A stretch of DNA of 64,000 nucleotides from Clostridium sp. JN-1 (GTDB lineage Bacteria > Bacillota > Clostridia > Clostridiales > Clostridiaceae), in contig NZ_CP033465.1 in assembly GCF_003718715.1 (NCBI RefSeq), positions 2,046,001 through 2,110,000 on the forward strand, read 5' to 3'. A model generated the notes under the pieces. It was not told the origin of the DNA, ran no database searches, and saw only the letters and a list, made by a program, of their open reading frames with translations. Below, in pieces: positions 8,866-17,357 of the stretch. Position 1 is the first letter of the stretch; every line of letters begins with the position of its first letter. The position numbers and the translations under genes are program-made.

Positions 8866-10623
8866 TTATTCAGTATATGCATTTATAATTTTTTCTTCTT
8901 TAGGTGTAATATTAAAATATTCATTTAATATATCATCATTTACGCTTTTTACACCTTTTATAATAGGTATCCTTAATTTCATTAAATTATTTGGATAGTA
9001 TTCAAATAAACTTTCACCTAATTTTTTAGCAAATGTTTTAAAATAAAATTCATATAATTTGCTGTTTAATAAACTTAAAATATATTCATAACTCATTTCA
9101 AAATCTTGATTTAGTACTAATGCATATACATCTGCACTAAAATAGCTTCCCGAGTCCAGTGCAAACCTATTATCGTTACTTTTATATGGAAAAATTATTT
9201 TTTTGCTTTCAAAAATATCTGAATTTCTGCCCCATTGAAGTTCAAACCACTTTCTTATACCATTTTTACATTCTCTTCTATTTACAAGTTTATCTTTATA
9301 TTTCTCAATATGGTTTATAATATGGGGATAGTCTTTTTCATCATCTATGAAATCAGCATATATTAAAAACTTATCTTCCTTTACAATTTCACCTTTTCTT
9401 ATAAAACTGCTTTTTATCCACGGTCTTATAATAGAGGTCTCCAGTTTCTCTCCTGCTATACTTTCTCTATCCACAACAAATGCTTTATCACAACCTGTTA
9501 TTATTCCTTGATAGCTTCTACTTATACCTTTCAATGTGTATAATGTTTTATTTTGTATTTTATCTAAAATCTTTCTTTCACCTTTATCTATGAGTATCCA
9601 GCTGTCACTCTTTAAATAACAGCTTTCCATATAAAACCTCTTGATTTTACCATAATCATTTGAAAATAAACCATCTATGAAAAGTTTTCTATCTCTATAT
9701 TTATTTTTGAGCGGCTTTAAAATTTCTACATTATAATTTTCATCTTTTTTATTCTCTAAGAATACTATAACTGGATCAATTCCTACCCCTTTAAACGGTC
9801 TTATTCCATGAAAATCTATTATTTTATGTATAACTGTATTATTTGCTAATAAACGCCTTAAATTTTCTCCACTTGGGGATTCAATAAAATACCTTGAGGT
9901 TATAAATGTTAATTTCCCATCATTTTTTAAATTATCAATTGACTTTTCAAAAAAGCAGTATGAAATATCACCCTTATCCTTATACACACTTTTATACATG
10001 CTTTTTAAAATACGTGTATAGTCTTTATCTACAGACTTATGTCCTATATATGGTGGATTTCCTATAATTACATCATACTTACTTTTTAACTCTTGAATTA
10101 AAAAATCTTGTTTTACAAAGTTTTTTTTATTTATATGTCCGCACATTGCAAATATATCTATTTGCAATATCTTAAGTGCAGTTTCGTCTATATCAAAAGC
10201 ATATATATTATTTTCTATAATGTGTTTATCTACGTTTTGAATATTAATATTTAATTTATTATTAGTATTTATCACATTTAAATTTTTTAGAAAAATACTT
10301 TTTAGATATTTAAAACAAGGAATAATTATATTTCCAACTCCACAAGCTGGGTCTAAAATTTTTAAATATGGATTTTTTATTATATCATTTTCATTTACAG
10401 TGTTCTTTACAATATATTCTGCTGCTTCTTTGGGAGTATACACTGCACCATTTACTTTTTTATATTCATTGAGTTCATAGTATTTTTGTCCAAAACTAGT
10501 ACCTTTATCAATCCCAAGTGCATTTTTGTAGTTATCTACAGCTATTTTTTTATAGCAGGCATCTATAGGCTGTAAAATTATATTATATAATTCCGATATA
10601 CTCTCTACAAAACTTTCAATCAT
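8866..10623 (-). CDS. Orphan N6-adenine DNA methyltransferase, CamA-like
   Basis: Predicted to methylate adenine N6 in a short DNA site using S-adenosylmethionine. It has 585 residues from the ATG at 10623, chosen because GAAGAGG lies six bases upstream; a TTG at 10638 would overlap that site. The catalytic half has NGAVYTPKEAAEYIV (motif X), DPACGVGNIIIP (motif I, cofactor) and NPPYIGHKSVDKDY (motif IV, catalytic). The C-terminal half is an Eco57I/TaqI-type target-recognition region. Segments such as QGIITGCDKAF, NRRECKNGIRKWFELQWGR and FPYKSNDNRFALD match, from memory, C. difficile CamA, the orphan enzyme that marks CAAAAA and promotes sporulation. No endonuclease, specificity subunit or phage gene is adjacent. 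Orthology and target site remain inference. Confidence 0.85.
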   Translation of the reverse strand: MIESFVESISELYNIILQPIDACYKKIAVDNYKNALGIDKGTSFGQKYYELNEYKKVNGAVYTPKEAAEYIVKNTVNENDIIKNPYLKILDPACGVGNIIIPCFKYLKSIFLKNLNVINTNNKLNINIQNVDKHIIENNIYAFDIDETALKILQIDIFAMCGHINKKNFVKQDFLIQELKSKYDVIIGNPPYIGHKSVDKDYTRILKSMYKSVYKDKGDISYCFFEKSIDNLKNDGKLTFITSRYFIESPSGENLRRLLANNTVIHKIIDFHGIRPFKGVGIDPVIVFLENKKDENYNVEILKPLKNKYRDRKLFIDGLFSNDYGKIKRFYMESCYLKSDSWILIDKGERKILDKIQNKTLYTLKGISRSYQGIITGCDKAFVVDRESIAGEKLETSIIRPWIKSSFIRKGEIVKEDKFLIYADFIDDEKDYPHIINHIEKYKDKLVNRRECKNGIRKWFELQWGRNSDIFESKKIIFPYKSNDNRFALDSGSYFSADVYALVLNQDFEMSYEYILSLLNSKLYEFYFKTFAKKLGESLFEYYPNNLMKLRIPIIKGVKSVNDDILNEYFNITPKEEKIINAYTE

Positions 10624-10696
10624 ATTTAACCTCTTCAAACTAAAATCTTAACATTGGCAATGTTTCGCTTTAGCGAAACGAGTTATCAAAAATTTA

Positions 10697-10780
10697 ATTA
10701 AAGATTTTTCGTAAGCTTAGCGGAGAAAAATCCTCCTTCATTGTCCTCTGTCCTCTGATTTTGTCTTCTGTTTTTATGTG
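10697..10780 (-). repeat. Dispersed AGAGGACAG repeat, copy A
   Basis: Reverse-oriented copy of the family also found near 34.99, 36.42, 42.92 and 49.06 kb. Shared parts are the AAATTAAAGATTTTT lead-in (with copy C), AGCGGAGAAAAATCCTCCTT and TGTCCTCTG repeats. It fills much of the gap between the methyltransferase and the TagA-like gene; a small hairpin (10662-10679) precedes it. Confidence 0.7.
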
Positions 10781-10791
10781 CATAAGCCTTA

Positions 10792-11499
10792 TTAACGGTA
10801 TGTAATAGCTTTAAATAAGAACTTGGGTATTGATGACAATCTCTTTATTCTAGAAGGTTCTTTATAGACCCTGTAAAGCCATTCAAGTCCCATATTTATC
10901 ATCCATTTTGGTGCTCTCTTAGATTTTCCAGAAAAGACATCAAAACTTCCTCCTACTCCCATGAATACCTTACACGGAAGTTTATTCATATTTTTTATTA
11001 TAAAAATATCCTGCCTTGGTGAACCCATTGCTGCGAAAAGTGCATATGGTTTTTTTGATATAATGTCTTCTATAATATTTTCACAATTATTTAAATCAAA
11101 ATATCCATTATGACTTCCGCTTATATTTATATCTGGATATTTAATTTTAAGATTGCATATACAGCTCTTTAATACTTCTTCTTTAGCTCCTATTAAATAT
11201 ATGCTTTCGTTATTTCTTATACACAGTTTTATTATTTCTTCCATAACGTCTATACCAGCTATTTTTTCTTTTACAGGCTGACGTATAAGCTTTGCAGCTA
11301 GTACAGTTCCAATTCCATCAGGTATTATTATAGAACTTTCAGATGTAAAGTTTTGGAGCATGATATCGTCCCTTAGTCCATTATATAATACTTCAGGATT
11401 TCCAGATATTATATTGACTTTATCAAATTTATCTATATACTCTATAAGTTCTTGTTTTGTTCCATTAAATACATTAAACTTTAATATCTTACTAAACAT
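10792..11499 (-). CDS. tagA: WecG/TagA/CpsF-family glycosyltransferase
   Basis: Family enzymes add an N-acetylmannosamine-type sugar to a lipid-linked first sugar; they act on the cytoplasmic face of the membrane. The protein has 235 residues, family length. Family features are IIPDGIGTVLAAKLI around residue 78, GSHNGYFDL around residue 140, FAAMGSPRQDIFI around residue 165 and the GGSFDVFSGKSKRAPKWM stretch followed by GLEWLYRVYKEPSR near the C-terminus, which is the membrane-associating end of the family. The gene next upstream on the same strand encodes a priming phosphosugar transferase, so the two likely make the first two sugars of a surface polymer. Confidence 0.9.
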   Translation of the reverse strand: MFSKILKFNVFNGTKQELIEYIDKFDKVNIISGNPEVLYNGLRDDIMLQNFTSESSIIIPDGIGTVLAAKLIRQPVKEKIAGIDVMEEIIKLCIRNNESIYLIGAKEEVLKSCICNLKIKYPDINISGSHNGYFDLNNCENIIEDIISKKPYALFAAMGSPRQDIFIIKNMNKLPCKVFMGVGGSFDVFSGKSKRAPKWMINMGLEWLYRVYKEPSRIKRLSSIPKFLFKAITYR

Positions 11500-11575
11500 T
11501 TTAGTTCCCTTTCCAATTTTTAAGTAAAAATAGGGAATTAAAATTATAAATTAATCCCCTACTCTCATTTCATAT

Positions 11576-12229
11576 TTAAAAGGCGCCTTCGTTTTTAGCT
11601 ACTGAAAATACCGTTCTAAATAATATTTTTATGTCCATCCATATCGAAAAATTCTTTATATAAGTTAAATCATAATATACTGTCTTTCCTAATTCTATTT
11701 CTCCTCTTCCACTTATCTGAGCCAAACCTGTTATCCCCTGAGTTACAAGTAACCTTTGCCTATATGCCTTAGGATAATATTTAACTACATCTGGAATTTC
11801 AGGTCTCGGTCCAACCAAACTCATGCTGCCAAATAATACATTGAACAATTGAGGTATCTCGTCCAAACTCGTTTTCCTCAAAAATGCACCTGCTTTGGTT
11901 ACCCTATTGTCATTCTTACTTTGAAATACAAAATTGCTCAAATCACCTGGTTTAATATCCAATTCTCTTTTTTTCTCTGCATTTACAACCATAGTTCTGA
12001 ACTTGTATATGGTAAACTCTTTTCCATTTTTGCCTATTCTAACTTGCTTAAAAATAACAGGTCCCTTTGAATCCAATTTAATCCATATTGACAATATTAA
12101 AAATACTGGCGATAAGATTATAATGCCTATCAAAGATAAAACAAAATCAATACACCTTTTAAGTGCAAATTGAAATGTTTTGCTTTTTATATCCTTTGCT
12201 GCATCTATTTTTATATCTTCAGCTTTCAT
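11576..12229 (-). CDS. Undecaprenyl-phosphate sugar phosphotransferase (bacterial sugar transferase family)
   Basis: Monotopic phosphoglycosyl transferase that starts a glycan by moving a sugar-1-phosphate from a UDP-sugar to undecaprenyl phosphate. The 217-residue protein has a charged N-terminus and one hydrophobic re-entrant helix (FVLSLIGIIILSPVFLILS, about residues 30-50). The catalytic core follows: GPVIFKQVRIGKNGKEF, YKFRTM, KTSLDEIPQLFNVLFG (the Asp-Glu pair), SLVGPRPEIPD and ITGLAQISGRG. It is the short form without the extra N-terminal membrane domain of WcaJ. Strong AGGAGG site. It stands near the end of the surface-polymer locus, just before the TagA-type enzyme. Confidence 0.93.
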   Translation of the reverse strand: MKAEDIKIDAAKDIKSKTFQFALKRCIDFVLSLIGIIILSPVFLILSIWIKLDSKGPVIFKQVRIGKNGKEFTIYKFRTMVVNAEKKRELDIKPGDLSNFVFQSKNDNRVTKAGAFLRKTSLDEIPQLFNVLFGSMSLVGPRPEIPDVVKYYPKAYRQRLLVTQGITGLAQISGRGEIELGKTVYYDLTYIKNFSIWMDIKILFRTVFSVAKNEGAF

Positions 12230-12335
12230 TTACATCCTCCTGCAACATTCTTACACACAAACATAGTATAAATAAATTTTATAGTATTTATAAGAACTTT
12301 TCAATTGATATTTAAAATTTCTTATAAATACTTAT

Positions 12336-14402
12336 CTATCGTGCTAATTCTTGTTCAACCTCCTGGCTTATAGAAGCAGTTCCTCCATATATAATTTGAC
12401 TAGTAAAGCTTTTAGAGTCTATAAAGCTTTTCTGTTCTTTATTATTATCATCTACAAGTATCAAAGGAGCATTTAATTTTGCAGATAATACACTTCCTGC
12501 TAATGCATCTGGAAAATCCTTACCAGAGGCAAATGTAACATAACTTCCATCCATTTTAAAGTATTTTGCTATGTCAAGGGAAGTTTCATATCTGTCAATT
12601 CCTCCTATTCTCACAAAGTTGTTATCTGATAAACCTGTTAAACTCTTTATATTGTCTTTAACATAATCAGATATTACACCATTTCCTCCTATTATATACA
12701 CTTGAGATGGTCTTATCTTTTTTATAGTTTCCTTAGATTCATTTGGTATATCGTAGAAATCAGAAAATATTACAGGATAACCCTTTGCTGCAGCTACAGC
12801 TGAAACACTCAATCCATCAGGGAAACTACTTCCTGATACTACAAAAACAGGAGTTCCTACTGCTGCATTTATTTCATCATTTATCGATTTTACAGCTCCA
12901 AATTTTTCTCCATCTTCAAGCAGCTTAATGTTATTATATCCCAAACTTTTTAAACTAATAATAATATCCTCATTTGTGTTTTGTTCATTTCCAAGGATAT
13001 ATATTTTATCATTTTTGTCCATATGTCTATTTATATATTGAACTGCAGGTTGATTTTCTGAATAAGTTTTACCTGAAAGTAATATAGGTGCATTTAACTT
13101 CTTTGCAAGTACACTGCCGCTTAAAGCATTATTAAAGTCATATCCTGAAGTTATAACTACATTATTTACATTTGAATTATTAAATTCTTCAGCTATACTA
13201 CTTGCAGTCTCAAATCTATCTTCTCCGCTTAATCTTTTGCTTTCATAATTTTTTACTTCAGCAGGTTTCCAACTTGCAACTTTTGTCTGTGCTTGATCAT
13301 AGTTTTTCAGATATGTACCTGAACTTTCTTCACCATATGATTTCCACTTATCAAAGTTTAAAACTTGATCGTATCTATTAACGACATTATCATTTATCTT
13401 ATAATATGTATTGTAATCAAATGAATTATCAACTGAACCTTGGTCGGTTAACTGTACATTATAGTTACTGTATCCAGTTAAAAACAGATTGTTTCTAAAA
13501 TAATTTTTAGTAGAACATTCTAACATAAATACATCACACCAGCTGTTACCATAAAGTACATTATTGTTTATATAATTATTAGTGGCATTAGAACCTATTG
13601 CAATTCCATATGCATGATTATTATAGAGGTGATTATTCGTAATCTTACAATTACTACCTCCATTAGGACTTCCATATAATTGAATAGCCGCTCCTGCATT
13701 ATCATGAATATCATTACCATCAAATACCCAATTATTTGATTGATAACCAATATATATGCCGTGATCTTTAGGTTTATTTACTTTTAATCCTACATTGTAT
13801 ATTGTACAATTTTTTACTGTACAATTATCTGAATTTTCACCATCTATTCCAGAAGTACCATATGGTCTGTATACTGGATAATCTAAATCCCATATTTTTA
13901 GATCACTCATTTCTATATGATGTGACCTATCAGTTATGTATATTCCAGCGCCTGTATATTGAGTCACTTTTATACCTTCAACTTTCCAGTATGAACTATT
14001 TCTAAAAGTTATTGCATCTGGTGCTGTTTTTCCACCCCAATTTAGCCTATAATCACCTGTCATAGTAACAGATTCACCTGAATAACTTTTAATAGTAAAC
14101 CATGCATCTTGTGATCCCTGCTTATTGAATATATCAGTAGTTTCAGTATAAACTCCACCTCTTATTATAAGAGTATCTCCAGGACTTAATGAATCTAATC
14201 CTGCTTGAATCGTTTTAAATGGACTTCCTATACTTCCATTATTATTATTATTTCCTGTTTGAGAGACATAAAAAGTTTTTGATGAATTACTGGCAAACAC
14301 TTTATTACCTCCTGATACTGCATTAATTCCCATAATAACAGTAAATAAAGCTATTATAAAAATTATTTTATAACGCATTATATTTTCTATTTTAACATTC
14401 AT
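12336..14402 (-). CDS. Secreted beta-helix protein with three CWB2 cell-wall-binding repeats
   Basis: Probable surface protein, 688 residues from ATG 14402. That start gives a normal signal peptide (YKIIFIIALFTVIMGINAV, cut near VFASNS); the longer TTG start at 14453 would add an odd Arg-rich leader. Residues ~50-400 are a right-handed parallel beta-helix of the DUF1565/pectate-lyase-like kind, with ladders such as NNHLYNNHAYGIAIGSNATN and GNDIHDNAGAAIQLYG. Residues ~410-688 hold three CWB2 repeats beginning RLSGEDRFETA, the middle VFVVSGSSFPDGLS unit and RIGGIDRYETS. CWB2 modules bind anionic secondary wall polymers in C. difficile S-layer proteins. The gene lies inside a polymer locus that could make its ligand. 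Substrate of the beta-helix is unknown. Confidence 0.88.
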   Translation of the reverse strand: MNVKIENIMRYKIIFIIALFTVIMGINAVSGGNKVFASNSSKTFYVSQTGNNNNNGSIGSPFKTIQAGLDSLSPGDTLIIRGGVYTETTDIFNKQGSQDAWFTIKSYSGESVTMTGDYRLNWGGKTAPDAITFRNSSYWKVEGIKVTQYTGAGIYITDRSHHIEMSDLKIWDLDYPVYRPYGTSGIDGENSDNCTVKNCTIYNVGLKVNKPKDHGIYIGYQSNNWVFDGNDIHDNAGAAIQLYGSPNGGSNCKITNNHLYNNHAYGIAIGSNATNNYINNNVLYGNSWCDVFMLECSTKNYFRNNLFLTGYSNYNVQLTDQGSVDNSFDYNTYYKINDNVVNRYDQVLNFDKWKSYGEESSGTYLKNYDQAQTKVASWKPAEVKNYESKRLSGEDRFETASSIAEEFNNSNVNNVVITSGYDFNNALSGSVLAKKLNAPILLSGKTYSENQPAVQYINRHMDKNDKIYILGNEQNTNEDIIISLKSLGYNNIKLLEDGEKFGAVKSINDEINAAVGTPVFVVSGSSFPDGLSVSAVAAAKGYPVIFSDFYDIPNESKETIKKIRPSQVYIIGGNGVISDYVKDNIKSLTGLSDNNFVRIGGIDRYETSLDIAKYFKMDGSYVTFASGKDFPDALAGSVLSAKLNAPLILVDDNNKEQKSFIDSKSFTSQIIYGGTASISQEVEQELAR

Positions 14403-14544
14403 GATGAAATTTAGATTCCTCCCCCTTGAGCCTAACATAAGACGGCCCGGCAAACTTTATTTCATTAATTTCCCGAAAATTATTCTAGTTTTGCAATCGG
14501 CTGTTGACTAATTATGCTATTAAAAAACAAATTTCATTATAGCA
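14403..14544 (-). promoter_or_regulatory. Promoter and long structured leader of the CWB2 protein gene
   Basis: An extended -10 box TGCTATAAT (14536-14544, minus) would start transcription near 14529, leaving a leader of about 127 nt. The leader has a G+C-rich part unlike its surroundings (GCCGGGCCGTC, then AGGCTCAAGGGGGAGG) and can pair GCAAAACT with AGTTTGC. The GGGGGAGG site is about 15 nt from the ATG, longer than usual. It may be regulatory; it does not match the c-di-GMP-I or -II riboswitch consensus as I remember them. Confidence 0.4.
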
Positions 14545-14623
14545 CACTAAAATATTTTTTTCATTAACACCCAAAGTTATTATGATAATGTTAACTATAA
14601 TTTAATATTCTTAGGTTAAAGTC

Positions 14624-14682
14624 AAAAATTAAAATACTATCCTTATTTACTCTTTATGAAAGTGGATAGTATTTTAATTTTT
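14624..14682 (-). terminator. Strong terminator at the end of the flippase gene
   Basis: Perfect 19-bp stem (14624-14642 with 14664-14682), overlapping the stop codon of the flippase gene at 14681. It separates the upstream polymer genes from the CWB2 protein gene, which has its own promoter. Confidence 0.85.
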
Positions 14683-16231
14683 AATTTAAAGTTTTACCTT
14701 TTAATGATTTAATTAAATCAAAGAATTCTTCCAGTTTAAACAAATATATAAATAAAAAGTATACTAAACTTCCTAAGACAAATGATACTAAAATACAAAT
14801 AATGCTCGACTTAACACTCATACTTAAGAAACTCAAAACCACTTTATTTACACTTAGTATTACAAATCCCATTATAATAGATGAGACAAGTATTTTCAAA
14901 AAGTTAATACATATCTTCTTCAAATTCATGCCGCTTAACTTTTTATTTAAATCTAAAATCATTAAAATTGTAGTAATTATAACTGATATACTTGTAGCTA
15001 AAGTAAGTCCAGATACCTTCATATACTTTACAATAAATACATTTATAACAATATTTATTCCTATTCCAACTAAACTGTTTATCATAGGGGTTTTTGTATC
15101 TTTTATTGAATAAAATGCCTTATTCAAAATATCTCTTATACCATATGCAGCCATAGATGGTGCATAAAATAAAAGAGCATTTGAAGTAAGTTTAGCTGCT
15201 TCATCCGTAAAAGCCCCTCTTTTAAATATAACTGTTATAAGTGGATCTCTTAAAAGTGCTATTGCAAAAGCTGCAGGTATCATTATAAGCATTATAGTAC
15301 TTAAAGATTTTTCAAGTTCTTTTTTGTATCCAGCTCTATCTTTTTTAGCTGCCATTTCGGATAATGTAGGATATACTATCATTGCAATTCCTATAGCAAA
15401 AACTTCATATGCGAGGGTATTTATTTTGTTAGAGCAGTCTAATACAGTAACTGCACCAAAAAATATATTTGTTGCAAATGATCTATTTACAAATAAGTTT
15501 AACTGTATGACAGATGTACTTATTACAACTGGAATCATTAATTTAAACATCCTGCCTATTTCTTTATCTTTAAAGTCTACAGCAGAACTATACTTATATC
15601 CTAATTTCTTATACTTAGGCACGTTTATTAAAAACTGCATAAAAAATCCTATTACTGTGGCAACTGCAAAACCTACTATTCCAAATTTTGAAGCCATAAA
15701 CACTAAGTATATTATATATACAATATTTGAAACTGCTGACATTGCAGCTGGTTCATAAAATTCTTTATGACACTGCAAGACACCAGTAATTACACTTTGC
15801 AAACTTACAAATATCAATGAGAGCAGCATTATTCTAGTTACTTTTATAGACATTGCAAAAATCTTAGGATCTTTTTCAAATCCATGACCGAACAAATATA
15901 TTATATATTTAGCAAAAATCATTAATATTATAGTTATTAGTATTGTATAAATTGATGACAAATTTATAACATTGTTTACAAACTTGTTTGACTTCTTCTT
16001 ACTATACTTTTGAAGATGTTCCATATGTACTGGTATAAAAGTTGTAGTCAATCCATAGCTTATGGTAGTAAGTAAGTACACAATTCCAAGCCCAAAGTTA
16101 TATATATCAGTAACATATGTTGCTCCAAATTTGGCAGCTATTAGTGAATCTCTTATTAGTGCAAATAACTTTCCAAGCACTATAATTATCATCACTATAA
16201 CTGAACTCTTAAAAACTTTTTTACTTGCCAT
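14681..16231 (-). CDS. murJ: MurJ/MviN-family lipid flippase (first of two)
   Basis: Polytopic membrane protein of the MOP superfamily that moves undecaprenyl-linked sugar intermediates across the membrane. It has 516 residues and about 14 hydrophobic segments; the N-terminus KLFALIRDSLIAAKFGATYVTD and the mid-protein RGAFTDEAAKLTS and DTKTPMINSLVG motifs are MurJ family hallmarks. A second protein of equal length and similar motifs is encoded at 19652-21202. One may be the general lipid II flippase and the other specific for the polymer made here; the sequence does not decide. ATG with GGAGTG upstream; the start overlaps the end of the next gene by 11 bp, so the genes are translationally coupled. 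Confidence 0.88.
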   Translation of the reverse strand: MASKKVFKSSVIVMIIIVLGKLFALIRDSLIAAKFGATYVTDIYNFGLGIVYLLTTISYGLTTTFIPVHMEHLQKYSKKKSNKFVNNVINLSSIYTILITIILMIFAKYIIYLFGHGFEKDPKIFAMSIKVTRIMLLSLIFVSLQSVITGVLQCHKEFYEPAAMSAVSNIVYIIYLVFMASKFGIVGFAVATVIGFFMQFLINVPKYKKLGYKYSSAVDFKDKEIGRMFKLMIPVVISTSVIQLNLFVNRSFATNIFFGAVTVLDCSNKINTLAYEVFAIGIAMIVYPTLSEMAAKKDRAGYKKELEKSLSTIMLIMIPAAFAIALLRDPLITVIFKRGAFTDEAAKLTSNALLFYAPSMAAYGIRDILNKAFYSIKDTKTPMINSLVGIGINIVINVFIVKYMKVSGLTLATSISVIITTILMILDLNKKLSGMNLKKICINFLKILVSSIIMGFVILSVNKVVLSFLSMSVKSSIICILVSFVLGSLVYFLFIYLFKLEEFFDLIKSLKGKTLN

Positions 16232-17357
16232 AGTTTACACTCCGATTACTTGTAAGTATATTTCTATATACATTATAGTAGTTATTACAAAATGTCTGAG
16301 TTGAGTAATTTTTTACACAAAAGTTATAAAAATCAGTTCCCATTTTACTTAAGTTATGCTTATTTTCGTAAGCATCTTTCATACTTTTGTAAATGCCATT
16401 AACATCGTTATTTTCTATAATAAATCCCGTTTCCTTATTTATAAGTTCATCCAAATCCCCTACTTTTGCAGCTATAACTGGAACTTTAACTGCCGCACTT
16501 TCTAATACAACAATAGGAGGACATCCTCCTTCACTTAAGGAACTCAAAATACTTATATCCGAAGCATTAATATAATCTACTGCATTTTCTTTAAATCCTG
16601 TAAATATTACCTTACCTTCTAAATTCAATGAATTTGCCTTTTCTTTTAAACTTTCCTTGAGAGGTCCATCACCAACTATAATAAGTTTTATATTTTTAAT
16701 TTCTCTCTCAAGCTTTGCAAATGCAAGAATCAAGCTCATTTGATTTTTTACAGGATGCATTCTAGCCACATTTACAAATACAAAATCTTTAAAATCTATA
16801 TTTAATTTTTCTCTAATCTCATCTTTATCTAAACTTAAATTTACAGTATCATAATTTATGCCGTTACTTACTATAAACTTTTGCCCTTTAAATCCATCCT
16901 TAACCATTAAATTTCTTATATATTTAGACACACAAACATAGTACTTAAAACTTTTTAGCCCCTTAATACTTAAGGGGGTGAAAAAAATAAATTTAAATTT
17001 ACTATTTAAAAAATCCTGCTTGTAATTACTATGTATCGTGGCTGCTGAAGGTATTTGCAAATTTTTTTTCAAAAAATAGTGAAGTAAAAAAGCTTTTGCA
17101 CCGTGAAAATCTATTAAATCTATATCATTTTCTAATGCATACTTTAAAATCTCATCTTTGCACTTCAACATATTTTTAGAAAATTTTACTGCATCAATAT
17201 TCATATTAATTGCCTTGTCATAAAGCGGTCCTTCTCCAATTGTTCCTATGATACACTTAAACTTTTTTACTGAATAATAGCTTAAATTTAATACATGATT
17301 AGCACCGCCGCCAACATCATTTCCCGATATTATCTGTAAAACTCTGATTTTTGACAC
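16221..17357 (-). CDS. GT4-type glycosyltransferase
   Basis: GT-B fold retaining transferase that probably adds one sugar to the lipid-linked polymer. It is 378 residues; the N-terminal GNDVGGGANHVLNL loop and the C-terminal GDGPLKESLKEKA, then FTGFKENAVDYINASDISILSSLSEGGCPPIVVLESAA with the family E-x7-E motif. The start is unclear. GTG at 17357 overlaps the AAGGAGG site, which is better placed (8 nt) for the ATC codon at 17348; the family usually begins right at that place (IRVLQIISG). It overlaps the ligase gene by 28 bp and the flippase gene by 11 bp. Confidence 0.88.
   Translation of the reverse strand: MSKIRVLQIISGNDVGGGANHVLNLSYYSVKKFKCIIGTIGEGPLYDKAINMNIDAVKFSKNMLKCKDEILKYALENDIDLIDFHGAKAFLLHYFLKKNLQIPSAATIHSNYKQDFLNSKFKFIFFTPLSIKGLKSFKYYVCVSKYIRNLMVKDGFKGQKFIVSNGINYDTVNLSLDKDEIREKLNIDFKDFVFVNVARMHPVKNQMSLILAFAKLEREIKNIKLIIVGDGPLKESLKEKANSLNLEGKVIFTGFKENAVDYINASDISILSSLSEGGCPPIVVLESAAVKVPVIAAKVGDLDELINKETGFIIENNDVNGIYKSMKDAYENKHNLSKMGTDFYNFCVKNYSTQTFCNNYYNVYRNILTSNRSVNYGK

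Noticed and set aside
8866-10623. Type I or Type IIG restriction-modification system
   Set aside because: No nuclease motif in the protein, and no hsdR, hsdS or other endonuclease next to it.
14403-14530. c-di-GMP riboswitch before the CWB2 gene
   Set aside because: The GC-rich leader suggested one, but neither the class I GACGCAAAGC core nor the class II core could be found. Left as an unassigned leader.
15324-15758. 144-codon plus-strand frame inside the first flippase gene
   Set aside because: Antisense shadow in a membrane-protein gene; no start site and no recognisable domain. The same holds for the plus frames at 20763-21221 and 56270-56710.
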